From Pseudomonadota bacterium (lineage in GTDB: Bacteria; Pseudomonadota; Alphaproteobacteria; Rhizobiales; Xanthobacteraceae), in contig JAGXAJ010000053.1 of NCBI GenBank assembly GCA_018971625.1, positions 1-32,117 on the forward strand: a DNA stretch of 32,117 bases. The letters run 5' to 3'. Both the position numbers and the translations under genes were made by a program. A model generated the notes under the pieces. The model worked only from the letters and a program-made list of their open reading frames with translations. It was not told the origin of the DNA and did no database searches. Position 1 is the first letter of the stretch, and every line of letters begins with the position of its first letter. Positions 6,622 to 15,059 of this stretch are shown here, one piece after another.

Positions 6622-8001
6622 TCATGCGACATCAGGGTCCAGGCGCTTGCCGCCAGCGGAGAGGAAGTCAACTTCCTGCCCGCTTCCTTGCCACGCAACC
6701 GCCGCCTTCACCGCCGGTCCGGCATAGGCCGGTTTCGTCTCGATGGCGGAATGGCTTGCCGTGGACGATTTTGCCTGGTTGAAGCCGACCCGGGTATACG
6801 CGATGTAGAACGCTGCGCCGTTCATCAGCGCCCAGATGGCAAAGCCAAGGGTGTAGTCGCCCAGAAGGTTCTTGCTGCCGGCCAGGGTCATGGTCATGGT
6901 GAAGCCACATGCCGCGCCGGCAGCCTTGGCCAGCCCGCTGACTGCCCCGACCTGCCGGGGAAAGTAGAGCGGGATCAGCTTCATGACCGCTGCCGCGGCA
7001 GCGCCGGACAAGAGCGCAAGCCCATAAATGGCGAACAGCTCGACGCTCAGCGAAATCTGCATGGTCATGACCACAGCGAGAGCAACCATGACACCGAACA
7101 TCCCTTTCAGAATATTGAGGGCATCATGACGGTCGGCCAGCACGCCGCCGATCGGCCGGGTGATGGCGACGCAGATCACCAGCATCGGAGCGTACACCAT
7201 GGACGATTGGGCGGCATCGACATGCCACTCGTCGACCAAATAAGTGGGCATAAATGACGCGAAGAAGGTGAGGGTGCCGAAGGCCACCCAGTAAAGGTAG
7301 GGCACCAGCCACACCACGGTGCCCGACCGGAACACGGCGATGATTTCGCGTACGGAAGCGGCCTTGTGCTGCCTGTGCGGCGGATCGGAGGTAAAAAACC
7401 AGTAGACCGCCGCCATCAACAGTGCGGACGTGGCGAAGATCGGGAATATCAGGCGCCAGCTATCCGCGCCCTCCAGTACGCCGGTAATCAGGTACGTGAC
7501 GGTCATCATGCCGATGGTGATCCCGACGTTGCCCATCGCGAAGATGCCAAGGGCGGTACCCTGCTTCTTTTTCGGGTACCAGGATGAAACGTGACCGGCA
7601 CCCACCACGAAGGTTGCGCCTCCGAGTCCGAGCATCGTCCCGAGAACCAGAAAGGAAAAGTAGCTCTCGGCGAAGAGCCCGAAAAACAGAACCACGGCGA
7701 TGCTCAGAAGCAAAATCGTGAAAACCTTCCGGCCGCCAAACTTGTCGGTCCAGATCCCGAGCGGGATACTAACGGCGGCCGCGAAAAACGGCTCCATCGC
7801 GGCCAGGATCAGGACCTGGCTGACGGTGAAGCTGTACCATTTGATCAGGAAGGGGGCGAGTGCGGCAAACATCCCCCAAACCGCAAAACCGAGCGTAAAT
7901 GCCAGGGACGATATCCACAAAACCCTGGTGTTACCCGGTGGCTCGGCCGCCGTATGAGCTCCAACAACCGGAAGTTTAGCCTCGACAACTGGAATTCTCA
8001 C
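6622..8001 (-). CDS. narK: NarK-type MFS nitrate/nitrite transporter
   Basis: 459 residues, twelve membrane segments, major facilitator superfamily. PLGIWTDKFGGRKVF is the loop 2-3 MFS motif. The GGATFVVGAGHVSSWYP and KKKQGTALGIFAMGNVG stretch matches the nitrate-signature region of NarK/NasA transporters. The start is GTG at 8001, with TAGGAG 6 bases upstream on the minus strand. The soluble C-terminal tail of about 45 residues (after YTRVGFNQAK) is polar and not conserved in my memory of the family. NarK proteins exchange nitrate and nitrite or import them with protons. In a nitrite oxidiser the useful direction would be nitrite in and nitrate out. The gene converges on the TDT gene. Confidence 0.88.
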   Translation of the reverse strand: MRIPVVEAKLPVVGAHTAAEPPGNTRVLWISSLAFTLGFAVWGMFAALAPFLIKWYSFTVSQVLILAAMEPFFAAAVSIPLGIWTDKFGGRKVFTILLLSIAVVLFFGLFAESYFSFLVLGTMLGLGGATFVVGAGHVSSWYPKKKQGTALGIFAMGNVGITIGMMTVTYLITGVLEGADSWRLIFPIFATSALLMAAVYWFFTSDPPHRQHKAASVREIIAVFRSGTVVWLVPYLYWVAFGTLTFFASFMPTYLVDEWHVDAAQSSMVYAPMLVICVAITRPIGGVLADRHDALNILKGMFGVMVALAVVMTMQISLSVELFAIYGLALLSGAAAAAVMKLIPLYFPRQVGAVSGLAKAAGAACGFTMTMTLAGSKNLLGDYTLGFAIWALMNGAAFYIAYTRVGFNQAKSSTASHSAIETKPAYAGPAVKAAVAWQGSGQEVDFLSAGGKRLDPDVA

Positions 8002-9017
8002 GGTCGCTCCTACAAAAAGATTGTTGTTTACTGGGGTATTCTAATCGCCGGCTCGCCGCGCTTACGCCAACGGACAAGCTCCGCTTCTTTCCTCTCATCG
8101 TAACGGCCGCTAACGCGTGGCCGATCCGATCGCATTCCTCTGCATCATGCCGCTTCGCGGCGGCCCTTATGCAGCGTCAGCACGATTTCAGTCCTCCGGA
8201 TGGGGAAAACGCCCCCCGCCCGGCAACACCTATCGGTTCGTTGCTATGCCACTCTAGGTCACGTATCAGGAAACATATAGACACAAAACGAAATATATGT
8301 ACACAGATTTTCGTTCCATGGCGGAAGGATCGGCGAGCTGGTCGAAATGGCGCCAGGGCTAATTGCCCAGCCTGTAGCGAAACATTGCTCCAAAAGCCGC
8401 GGCCCCTCGGTATTCACACGGTGCCAGCAGCGACCTGCAGGGGTCGTAATGTCCCGGTGTGCGCTGCGGCAAAGGCGCAATGGCCTGTTAGGGCGTTTTC
8501 GAGCGAGCGTAAAGAAAACGCGGCAAAACAAGGATCTGGAGCCCCGTCGGCCCGATCCAGGCAATTTTAGCGTTTGTGGCTGCTTGGTTTTTCTCTGTGA
8601 GGGCCCGGAAGGGAAGGTGCCGGCGATAATCGCGATCAGGCCGGGGATGGTTAACCAGCGGCTGACATTGCGGCGCGAACGTGTGAACGCGATGCCGTGC
8701 CACGGACGCTGTTATCGGCGCGGTATGGACAGGCACTCGTGAGTGGAGAACTGCACGCCACGCCGGTAGCCGTCCGTTAGGGCCGTACAGTTGGCTTAGT
8801 CGTAAACAGGTCCTGTCCATGGTCCGCCCACTTGGCGGTCCACCTTCTGGGGCGCAGGGCGTTTAAAGGCGGTGGTGGGTGAAAAGGGCAGATGTGCTGC
8901 GATCGCTCGTCGAGCGCGGGTTCTTGAACGCCCCGGGCTCAAACCTTCGGGATTCGGGTAACCAGCAGCGTTGTTGCGGTAGGCATCGGCCGATAGTCGA
9001 TCGGTCGACGTAATAAA
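8002..9017. other. 1-kb gene-poor gap upstream of narK
   Basis: Open frames on both strands exist (up to about 130 codons) but none shows family motifs, a plausible ribosome-binding site or an alphaproteobacterial protein character, so I call no gene. The narK promoter should lie at about 8010-8150; I found no FNR-type site there. Part of the region (about 8488-8560) resembles a dispersed repeat. A 9-bp inverted pair, ATGGACAGG near 8723 and CCTGTCCAT near 8812, is also present. Confidence 0.5.
8488..8560. repeat. Dispersed-repeat-like element (GCGTTTTC...GAAAACGC)
   Basis: The segment contains GGGCGTTTTCGAGCGA followed by GTAAAGAAAACGCGGCAAAA and CAAGGATCTGGAGCCCC. GCGTTTTC and GAAAACGC form an inverted pair. 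The order of these words matches, from memory, a very common palindromic repeat of Bradyrhizobium-group genomes. Only one copy lies in this window, so copy number cannot be shown here. Confidence 0.45.
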
Positions 9018-9040
9018 TCAGGGGCGCAGCGCGCCCCTGA
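9018..9040 (-). terminator. Strong hairpin downstream of the FNT gene
   Basis: TCAGGGGCGC, AGC, GCGCCCCTGA: a perfect 10-bp GC-rich stem with a 3-base loop, 33 bases past the stop of the minus-strand FNT gene. Read on the minus strand it is followed by TTTATTA, consistent with an intrinsic terminator. Confidence 0.75.
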
Positions 9041-9073
9041 TCGTCATTGCAATGCAGTCCGGCAAGTTCCGGT

Positions 9074-9946
9074 TTACGCCCGAGCAGGCCGCGCGAGCGA
9101 ACTGCTGCTGCTGCTGCCGTTGCTCCTTTCCTGCAAGGTATGGGTATAATACCACAGGGTGCCGTTCAGCACCATCGCACCGAGGATATTGCCGATGGTG
9201 ACCGGAATCTGGTTCCACACCCACCAATCATAGAGGCTAACATGGGCGCCGGCGAGGATACCGGTCGGGAACAGCCACATGTTGACCACGGTGTGCTCGA
9301 AGCCCAGTGCAAAGAACATTCCGATCGGGACCCACATCAGGATTATCCGGCCCACGGTGCTACGCGTGGCTTTGGACATGACAGACCCCAGGCTCACCAG
9401 CCAGTTACAAAGCACGCCCATGCCGATGGCGGCGCACCAGCCGATGGTGCCTTGTTGGATATACGAGGCCTTGTGCTCGGCGGTGTGGGCGATGACGGTG
9501 AGAAGGCTGTGCGGCGGGATGGGGACGGTTCCGCCTCGGGTTGATGAGAACCAGAGCAGCCAGGCGAAGAATATGCCGCCGAGCAGGTTGCCCACCATGG
9601 TCCAGAACCAGTTGCGAATTACCTGGAACGGCGTGACCGTTCCGGCGTACATGCCGATGGGCATTGTCGCGAAGCTGCCGGTCGCCATCTCGAGGCCAAG
9701 GAAGCTCAGCGTAACGTAACCGGCCGGGAAGACCAGTCCGGCCACGCCAAGCGGTATGCCAGCGGCGACCATCGCGAACACCACACAGGCTCCATAGGCC
9801 AGAAAGGGTGTACATAAAAAACCGCGAACGAGTAAGTGAATAGCGCCGTATTTGGCTTTCTTGGCGGCGTCATCCGCTAGCGCCGCTCCCATCTCCGCTG
9901 GTGGCACTGTCTCGACTACAATGCTGGCATTCGCATAATCGGCCAT
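9074..9946 (-). CDS. Formate/nitrite transporter family channel (NirC/FocA-like)
   Basis: About 290 residues with six membrane segments and the FNT pattern. GGIFFAWLLWF, a GFEHTVVNMWLFP segment near residue 205 carrying the invariant central-pore His, and WNQIPVTIGNILGAM near the end are the family landmarks. FNT proteins are pentameric channels for formate, nitrite or hydrosulfide. With nxr/nar and narK nearby, nitrite is the likely substrate. The ATG at 9946 (MADYANAS) has AGGGGA at good spacing; an in-frame upstream start at 10015 would add 23 residues without family character. The C-terminus is a short Ser-rich tail. A clear hairpin terminator follows. A palindromic, repeat-rich site lies 70-110 bases upstream of the start. 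Confidence 0.88.
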   Translation of the reverse strand: MADYANASIVVETVPPAEMGAALADDAAKKAKYGAIHLLVRGFLCTPFLAYGACVVFAMVAAGIPLGVAGLVFPAGYVTLSFLGLEMATGSFATMPIGMYAGTVTPFQVIRNWFWTMVGNLLGGIFFAWLLWFSSTRGGTVPIPPHSLLTVIAHTAEHKASYIQQGTIGWCAAIGMGVLCNWLVSLGSVMSKATRSTVGRIILMWVPIGMFFALGFEHTVVNMWLFPTGILAGAHVSLYDWWVWNQIPVTIGNILGAMVLNGTLWYYTHTLQERSNGSSSSSSLARPARA

Positions 9947-10013
9947 TTCGTTTCCCCTGTTACTTGCCCCGGTCAGCCGCCATTTCTTTGCTGGCGATAC
10001 CGGGTGCAAATTC

Positions 10014-10054
10014 ACATCTGCACATCAGATATGCTTGAAAATGCATATCAGATG
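10014..10054 (-). promoter_or_regulatory. Candidate operator upstream of the FNT gene
   Basis: Read on the minus strand, ATCTGATATGC and ATCTGATGTGC (one mismatch) recur with a 23-base period, about two helical turns. In the same stretch ATATGC pairs with GCATAT (8-base spacer) and ACATCTG pairs with CAGATGT. It is 68-108 bases from the FNT start codon, a position suited to an activator or repressor. I cannot name the regulator. Confidence 0.4.
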
Positions 10055-10245
10055 TATGCCCATCGTGCAACGGGACGGCTCCCGCTACGTTCGTCGACGT
10101 CAGGCGAAATCGGGTTTCATTTAGTTTCTGGCGGGCATCGGTTCGGGGCAGCGATCAGACTCGGCGGCAAAGCCCGCCGATCGGATTGAGAGCATCGCAT
10201 CATGCACCGATGCTTTCTTGGTTCCCTCACAGATCCGCAGATCGG

Positions 10246-13200
10246 CTATTTCTCCTTCTCCCAGGTCGACACCTGCTCGTCGAACCAGTCGAGGTCTTTC
10301 TTCCAGCCGGCATTGTCTGGCGCGAGCTCTACAACCCGTTGCATGATGGCTTGTCCCTCTCGCGTTGCGGCCTCTGCTTTCTCGGAATCATTGGCACGAC
10401 GATAGACGTCGCCAAGGTGTCCATAGCTAATGGCAAGACTGCGCTGCCAGTCGGCGTTGTCGGGCTGGGCGCTTGCCAGCCGATCGGCAATCGCCAGTCC
10501 CTCATTGTAGGATTTCAGCGCCTCGGGCAGCTTGCCCTGCGCCTCCAGCACTTCGCCGACACGATCGTAGGACACAGCCAGATCGCGTTGCCAGCCGGCG
10601 TTGTTGGGGTCGGTGCGCGCCAGCCGTTCCCTGACCGCCAGCCCGTAGCGGAAGGATTTCAGCGCCTCGGGCAGATTGCCCTGCGCCTCCATCACGTCGC
10701 CAACGCAATCATACGAGACCGACAGACCGCGCTGCCAGCCGGCGTTGCCGGGGTCGGCCTGCGCCAGTCGTTCTCTGATCGCCAGCGCGTCGTTGAAGGA
10801 TTTCAGCGCCTCTTCCATATTGTTCTGCGCCATAAATACGTCGCCGACCTTCTCGTGCGACACCGACAGATCGCGTTGCAAGCCGGCGTTGCCGGGGTCG
10901 GCGCGAGCCAGCCGCTCGGCAATTGCGAGCTGGTCGCGGAAGGCTTTTAGCGCCTCGGGCAGATTGTCCTGCGCCATCTGCACGTCGCCCATACGATCGT
11001 AGGACACTGACAGGCCGCGTTGCCAGTCGGCGTTGTCGGGGTCGACGCGGGCCAGCCGCTCTCTGATCAGCAGCGCATCGCTGTAGGATTTCAGCGCCTC
11101 GGGCAGCGTGCCCTGCGCCACCAGCACGTCGCCAACCTTGGCGTGGGACACCGACAGGTCGCGCTGCCGGCCGGCATTGCCGGGGTCGGCCTTGGCCAAT
11201 CGATCGGCGATCGCGAGCTCGCTACGGAAGGATTTCAGCGCTTCCTCCAGATTGCCCTGCGTTACCAGCACGTCGCCGACCCGGTCGTGAGACATCGACA
11301 AACCGCGCTGCCAGGCGGGGTTCTCGGGGTCCCCCTCGGCCAGCCGTTCCCGGATCGCCATCGCGTGCTTGAAGGACTTCAGCGCCTCCTCCGGATTGCC
11401 CTGCGCCATCAGCACGGCACCGATGCGATCGTAAGATACGGACAGATAGCGGTCCCGTTCCGTATTTTTCGAATCGGCGTCCGCGAGCCGATCGGCAATC
11501 GTAAACTGGTCGCGGAAGGATATCAGCGCCTGGGGCAGATTGCCCTGCGCTACCAGCACGTCGCCGATCTTCTCGTGTGCGGCTGCCAGATCGTGCTGCC
11601 AGTCGGCATTGTCGGCGTCCGTGCGTACCAGCCGTTCTCTGATCGCCAGCGCGTCGCGGAAGGATTTCAGCGCCTCGGGCGGATTGCCCTGCGCCACCAT
11701 CACGTCGCCGATCTTCTCGTGCGCGGCTGCCAGATCGCGCTGCCAGCCCGCGTTGCCGGCGTCGGCGCGCGCCAGCTGTTCCCTGATCGCCAGCACGTCG
11801 CGATAGGATTTCAGCGCCTCGGGCAGATTGCCCTGCGCCGCCAGCACGTCGCCGATACGATCGCACGCCACCGACAAATCGCGCTGCCAGCCGGCGTTGC
11901 CGGATTCGGTGCGAAGCAGTTGCTCGAACGCTTGTTTGGTCGAGTTCAAGACCATCAAGCGGGCGTCGAGGGGGACGTGTTGTTCAATCGTATCGGCGAG
12001 ATTGAAAAGGAAACGCTCGGCGACCACGGCGCGGACAGAACCGTCGGGGATGTCAAGCAAACGACATATGTCTCTGGCGGCACTTGCCGGAGTGCCCGTC
12101 GGCGGTGCGATCATGGCGTCGGCGAGTGCGTGCGTGGCGCCTTGGAGCTCTGTCGCGCTTAACGATGAATCGCCATAGTACCCGGCAGCGCGGATATCGT
12201 CCTTGCTTGCCAGCAGATGGACCATGGTTTCACTAACGCGCAGCGGGTCGTCCGCAGCGAGGGTCAGAAGGTGGTCGGCAATCAACAGGTGCAGTTGCGG
12301 CTTGGAAAGACGCAGCGCCGCGAGCCGCGAATGAGCGGCGGTGCGCACCTGCTCGTGGTTGAAATCCCATTGCGCGTGATCGCCGCGCTGGCGTATCTGG
12401 CCGCGGAACAGGCGGCGTAGCGCGGCGAAGCGCGCTTCGTCCCAGGGCTCGCCGCTTACCTGCGGCAGCAATTGCCGAAGATCGCTCTCGCGCCATCCCG
12501 TACGGCTCACAGCGAGCAAACCGACAAACGCCGGCGCCACGGCGGCGCCCAACCGTTCAGCCGCGCGATCGAACGTTGCGCGATAGATGCGGGAAATATC
12601 GCCCGGCATGTCACCGACGGCGTCGAGCATCAAATTTCGGAGGCGCTCGGCCGGGGTGCCGGTATATTCACGCTTCGCGCGGCTGAGGTCATCGGCATCG
12701 AGAGCGGTGAGCTCCTCGACGGCGAGCACCAGCCATAGCGGGCTGCCCCATGCGGGCTCGCCCGCGTGCTTCTTCGCCAGCAGCGCATCGATCACGGGGG
12801 TTTCGAGCTTGCGTTGATGACGATTGGCTATGCTCTCGATGATGCCGGTAGCCTCGGTAGCGTCCAGCGGCGGCAGCGACAACGCTTCCATGCCCGCGCG
12901 CCCCGTCAACGCTTTGGAGGCCCCGCCGGGAATGGCGGTTGCGACAAACCGCGCATTGTCCGGCCACAGCCGTGGCGGCCAGGTCGTAAACCTTCCGCGC
13001 GTGGTCTTTTTGAACTGGTCGAGCCCATCGATCAGGACGATGACGCGACGCTGTAATGCCATCCGGCCGAGCAACGAGGCGAAGGCCAATTCGACCGTCT
13101 CGGGCTCGACATTCTCGGCGAGGTCGACGTCGCCGACCTCGAGCGCGCTGCCGAGCTCCTCGATCCAGCGCCGCAGCATTGCATCGAACGATGATGCCCG

Positions 13201-13482
13201 CGGGCTGGCGCCGGCGGCATGCGCGAGAACGTAAGCGTCGGTCTCCTTGACGCGGCGAAGCAACTCGCCAAACAGCGCGCTCTTGCCCGAACCCGGCTCG
13301 CCGGTGACGCAGATGCCCCACGGCGCGTCCTCTTTCACGGGGGAGAGACAAAGGCCGGTGAGCCGCTCGATAACTGCCTGCCTGCCGACGAAGCCGCGGG
13401 CGCGTTCAGCGGCAAAGTCTTCGAGCGAGTTGCGCTCGGCCTCGAACGTGCTGCTAATGGATACCGAACGCGATTGCGACAT
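10246..13482 (-). CDS. STAND-type P-loop NTPase with TPR-like repeats
   Basis: 1078 residues from the ATG at 13482 (MSQSRSVSISSTF), with GAGG about 9 bases upstream; a longer in-frame start at 13596 adds only Arg/Pro-rich sequence. Residues 1-30 are short and polar. The NTPase follows: GRQAVIERL, Walker A GEPGSGKSA (61-69) and Walker B RRVIVLIDGLDQF (145-157). A helical winged-helix-like region runs to about 500. Residues 528-1055 are eleven near-identical 48-residue repeats, and a partial twelfth ends the protein. The domain plan is that of STAND signal-transduction ATPases, in which repeats sense a ligand and the NTPase oligomerises. No TIR, CHAT, protease or nuclease effector is visible. 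The N-terminal ISSTF recalls the first strand of DUF4062 effectors, suggesting that the rest of that domain was lost. Function is unknown; a defence or stress-sensing role is only a guess. Confidence 0.85.
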   Translation of the reverse strand: MSQSRSVSISSTFEAERNSLEDFAAERARGFVGRQAVIERLTGLCLSPVKEDAPWGICVTGEPGSGKSALFGELLRRVKETDAYVLAHAAGASPRASSFDAMLRRWIEELGSALEVGDVDLAENVEPETVELAFASLLGRMALQRRVIVLIDGLDQFKKTTRGRFTTWPPRLWPDNARFVATAIPGGASKALTGRAGMEALSLPPLDATEATGIIESIANRHQRKLETPVIDALLAKKHAGEPAWGSPLWLVLAVEELTALDADDLSRAKREYTGTPAERLRNLMLDAVGDMPGDISRIYRATFDRAAERLGAAVAPAFVGLLAVSRTGWRESDLRQLLPQVSGEPWDEARFAALRRLFRGQIRQRGDHAQWDFNHEQVRTAAHSRLAALRLSKPQLHLLIADHLLTLAADDPLRVSETMVHLLASKDDIRAAGYYGDSSLSATELQGATHALADAMIAPPTGTPASAARDICRLLDIPDGSVRAVVAERFLFNLADTIEQHVPLDARLMVLNSTKQAFEQLLRTESGNAGWQRDLSVACDRIGDVLAAQGNLPEALKSYRDVLAIREQLARADAGNAGWQRDLAAAHEKIGDVMVAQGNPPEALKSFRDALAIRERLVRTDADNADWQHDLAAAHEKIGDVLVAQGNLPQALISFRDQFTIADRLADADSKNTERDRYLSVSYDRIGAVLMAQGNPEEALKSFKHAMAIRERLAEGDPENPAWQRGLSMSHDRVGDVLVTQGNLEEALKSFRSELAIADRLAKADPGNAGRQRDLSVSHAKVGDVLVAQGTLPEALKSYSDALLIRERLARVDPDNADWQRGLSVSYDRMGDVQMAQDNLPEALKAFRDQLAIAERLARADPGNAGLQRDLSVSHEKVGDVFMAQNNMEEALKSFNDALAIRERLAQADPGNAGWQRGLSVSYDCVGDVMEAQGNLPEALKSFRYGLAVRERLARTDPNNAGWQRDLAVSYDRVGEVLEAQGKLPEALKSYNEGLAIADRLASAQPDNADWQRSLAISYGHLGDVYRRANDSEKAEAATREGQAIMQRVVELAPDNAGWKKDLDWFDEQVSTWEKEK
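10318..11901 (-). repeat. Eleven 144-bp units coding 48-residue TPR-like repeats
   Basis: Eleven units of exactly 144 bases, plus 69 bases of a twelfth (10249-10317). The consensus protein unit begins GNAGWQRDLSVSYDRVGDV and continues AQGNLPEALKSFRDALAIRE, then RLARADP. The unit length never varies. Unit 4 (starting KNTERDRYLS) and unit 11 are the most diverged; units 1, 2, 9 and 10 are close to consensus. The pattern fits expansion by unequal crossing-over within a gene. Confidence 0.92.
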
Positions 13483-13706
13483 CGTAGGAACCTCACCGAA
13501 CAACTGATTTTCAGAGCATTGCCATGGAGATAGGACACAGCGCGAACGCGCAGGCCGTGGGGGCGGAGCAAGCCTTGCAAGGCCTTTGGAAGTCAAGCAC
13601 TATTTCACGGCGCACCGCGTAGGCGGGGCGTGTCGGCTCGACAAATTAATCATTCTGATCGTTCCGGCATGCCTGCCAGCAGCATTGGGGCGAACCGGCC
13701 GGGTAC

Positions 13707-13997
13707 TTAAGGTTGTTGCAGCCCTCCCGCTATTGCTCCATCGAGCAATTTTTCCGCATTTTCGACAGCCTGCCTCAAGGTTTCGGCCTCTTCCTCGAAA
13801 GACATCCCGCTCATCGTGGAGTTCTTCAAGTTGCGGATGCAGTTGTCACGGAGCGTGGCAAGAGAAGCATCATCAAGCGGACGTCCGCTGCGGACATGCT
13901 TGATAAGCTTGGTTGCAAAATCCTGAAACGCGAGCGCGATCATGCCCGCTTGAGTAGCACTGCGGTTCGCATTCTGGAGGATCTTTTTATCATCCAT
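13707..13997 (-). CDS. Small helical protein of unknown function
   Basis: 96 residues from the ATG at 13997, with AGGTGAAGAG upstream on the minus strand. No membrane segment, signal peptide or cysteine cluster. The sequence is predicted to be mainly helical (AFQDFATKLIKHVRSGRP, FEEEAETLRQAVENAEKLLDG). It lies between the DUF2478 gene and the STAND gene, on the same strand. It is separated from the STAND start by about 225 bases and could have its own promoter. I do not recognise a family. The acceptable ribosome-binding site and balanced composition make it a likely real gene. Confidence 0.55.
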   Translation of the reverse strand: MDDKKILQNANRSATQAGMIALAFQDFATKLIKHVRSGRPLDDASLATLRDNCIRNLKNSTMSGMSFEEEAETLRQAVENAEKLLDGAIAGGLQQP

Positions 13998-14103
13998 CGC
14001 GTCTCTTCACCTGTTTGCGCCCGGGGGCGGAAGGCGCGCGGTTGCTGCCTGCTCCGAGCGTATCGGTTTTTCGGCGGCGATTCTACCGTCCTTCGCAGGC
14101 TGA

Positions 14104-14163
14104 TCGAAGCGTTTCGAAGTGGTGATTGCGGACCTCTATCTCAAGCGCATCGCCTCCGGCGAC
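14104..14163 (+). pseudogene. Possible fragment of an IS256-type transposase
   Basis: One plus-strand frame reads SKRFEVVIADLYLKRIASGD followed by FEEA. This resembles the LYLKGISTGDFxEAL segment in the N-terminal part of mutator/IS256-family transposases. The frame is stopped just upstream (TGA at 14101-14103), and downstream similarity is lost. No terminal inverted repeats or target duplication could be seen. The match is short and from memory, so it is a tentative relic. Confidence 0.35.
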
Positions 14164-14287
14164 TTCGAGGAGGCTCCGGTCGGCGGCGGCCTGCCGGGCC
14201 AACTGGCGGCTCAAGCAGGTCTGTTCGGGAGAAAATGGGCCCTGGAGCATGCGACAACAGGCGGTTGCTCGCCGGTCAGAACCCGCC

Positions 14288-14890
14288 TTATGCTTGCACA
14301 GGCGATAGCCGCGGCTGGAATTGCCGGGTTCGACGCTCAATTGCGTTCCGGCACCAAGCCGTAATTGCCTCGATGTCGGGCCCCAGGCGCGTGGCTGAAT
14401 CGCCGACGAATGTCAGAAAGTCGGGCAGATTTTGGGTGGAGATGCCGATTAACAGGGGGATTTCAGCGATCAGGGCCTCGGCAAGGACCGCTCGCAGGCC
14501 CCGGCCATTTGCTTCTTCCCTGCCAAACTTATTGATGACCAGCAGCTCGACATGTTCAAGCACCGCACGCTCGATCCATCCGTCGATGCGGGCGAAGGCG
14601 TCCGGATCAAGCCGGCAACCCCTCGCTTCGTTACCACGGTCGAACGAGATCTTTATTTCGTCACCGCCCAACAGGTCCTTCACGTACATATCGCATCGCC
14701 GCCGGCCGGGCCGGTGCGCATTTGACTGCACGATGCCGCCCAGCCGGTACCCTGACGCGGCCAGATCGGCTGCGCATCGAGTTATGAGAGCATCCCTGAC
14801 AAGGCCGTCATCATAGACCACCACTGCGATCTGGCTCGGACCAGCGGCGGCGTGCTCGGCAGGAAGTAGTGGCTGATGGCGCCACTCCAT
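14288..14890 (-). CDS. DUF2478 family protein (molybdenum-associated)
   Basis: 200 residues from the ATG at 14890, with a strong GAGGAG site upstream. The sequence fits the DUF2478 family: QIAVVVYDDGLVRDALI at the P-loop position, GYRLGGIVQSN, HVELLVINKFGREEANGRGL at a Walker-B-like position, and a C-terminal AEIPLLIGI. Family members are related to the THEP1/MobB-like nucleotide-binding fold and are often found beside molybdate uptake or molybdoenzyme genes. Here the glycine-rich P-loop is not intact (YDDGLVRD), so NTP hydrolysis is doubtful. A role in molybdenum supply to the NXR/NAR enzyme is inferred from context. A promoter-like region with repeated CTTGA sites lies about 160-240 bases upstream. 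Confidence 0.7.
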   Translation of the reverse strand: MEWRHQPLLPAEHAAAGPSQIAVVVYDDGLVRDALITRCAADLAASGYRLGGIVQSNAHRPGRRRCDMYVKDLLGGDEIKISFDRGNEARGCRLDPDAFARIDGWIERAVLEHVELLVINKFGREEANGRGLRAVLAEALIAEIPLLIGISTQNLPDFLTFVGDSATRLGPDIEAITAWCRNAIERRTRQFQPRLSPVQA

Positions 14891-15059
14891 CGTTTCCTCT
14901 CCTCAATCGGTCGTTTCTTGATCGCTGCCCGGCAGCGTCATTGATCGTCGGCGCAGAGAAAACCGCGGGCATGCGAAAGCGCCGCCACGGCCCATCCCGC
15001 AGCGCGCGCTGCTTCATTTACGGCGGGGTAATCCACAGAACGGACAGTGTACGAAGATA

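Noticed and set aside
8169..8820. Overlapping frames of 100-130 codons on both strands upstream of narK
   Set aside because: None has a plausible start signal or family character, and part of the region is a dispersed repeat.
8720..8830. Possible structured RNA or tRNA in the gap before the FNT gene
   Set aside because: A 9-bp inverted pair exists, but no cloverleaf, T-loop or anticodon arrangement could be built.
11020..12162. 380-codon plus-strand frame opposite the repeats of the STAND gene, and the 144-bp periodicity as a possible CRISPR or minisatellite
   Set aside because: The periodicity is fully explained by 48-residue protein repeats on the minus strand; unit size and lack of spacers exclude CRISPR.
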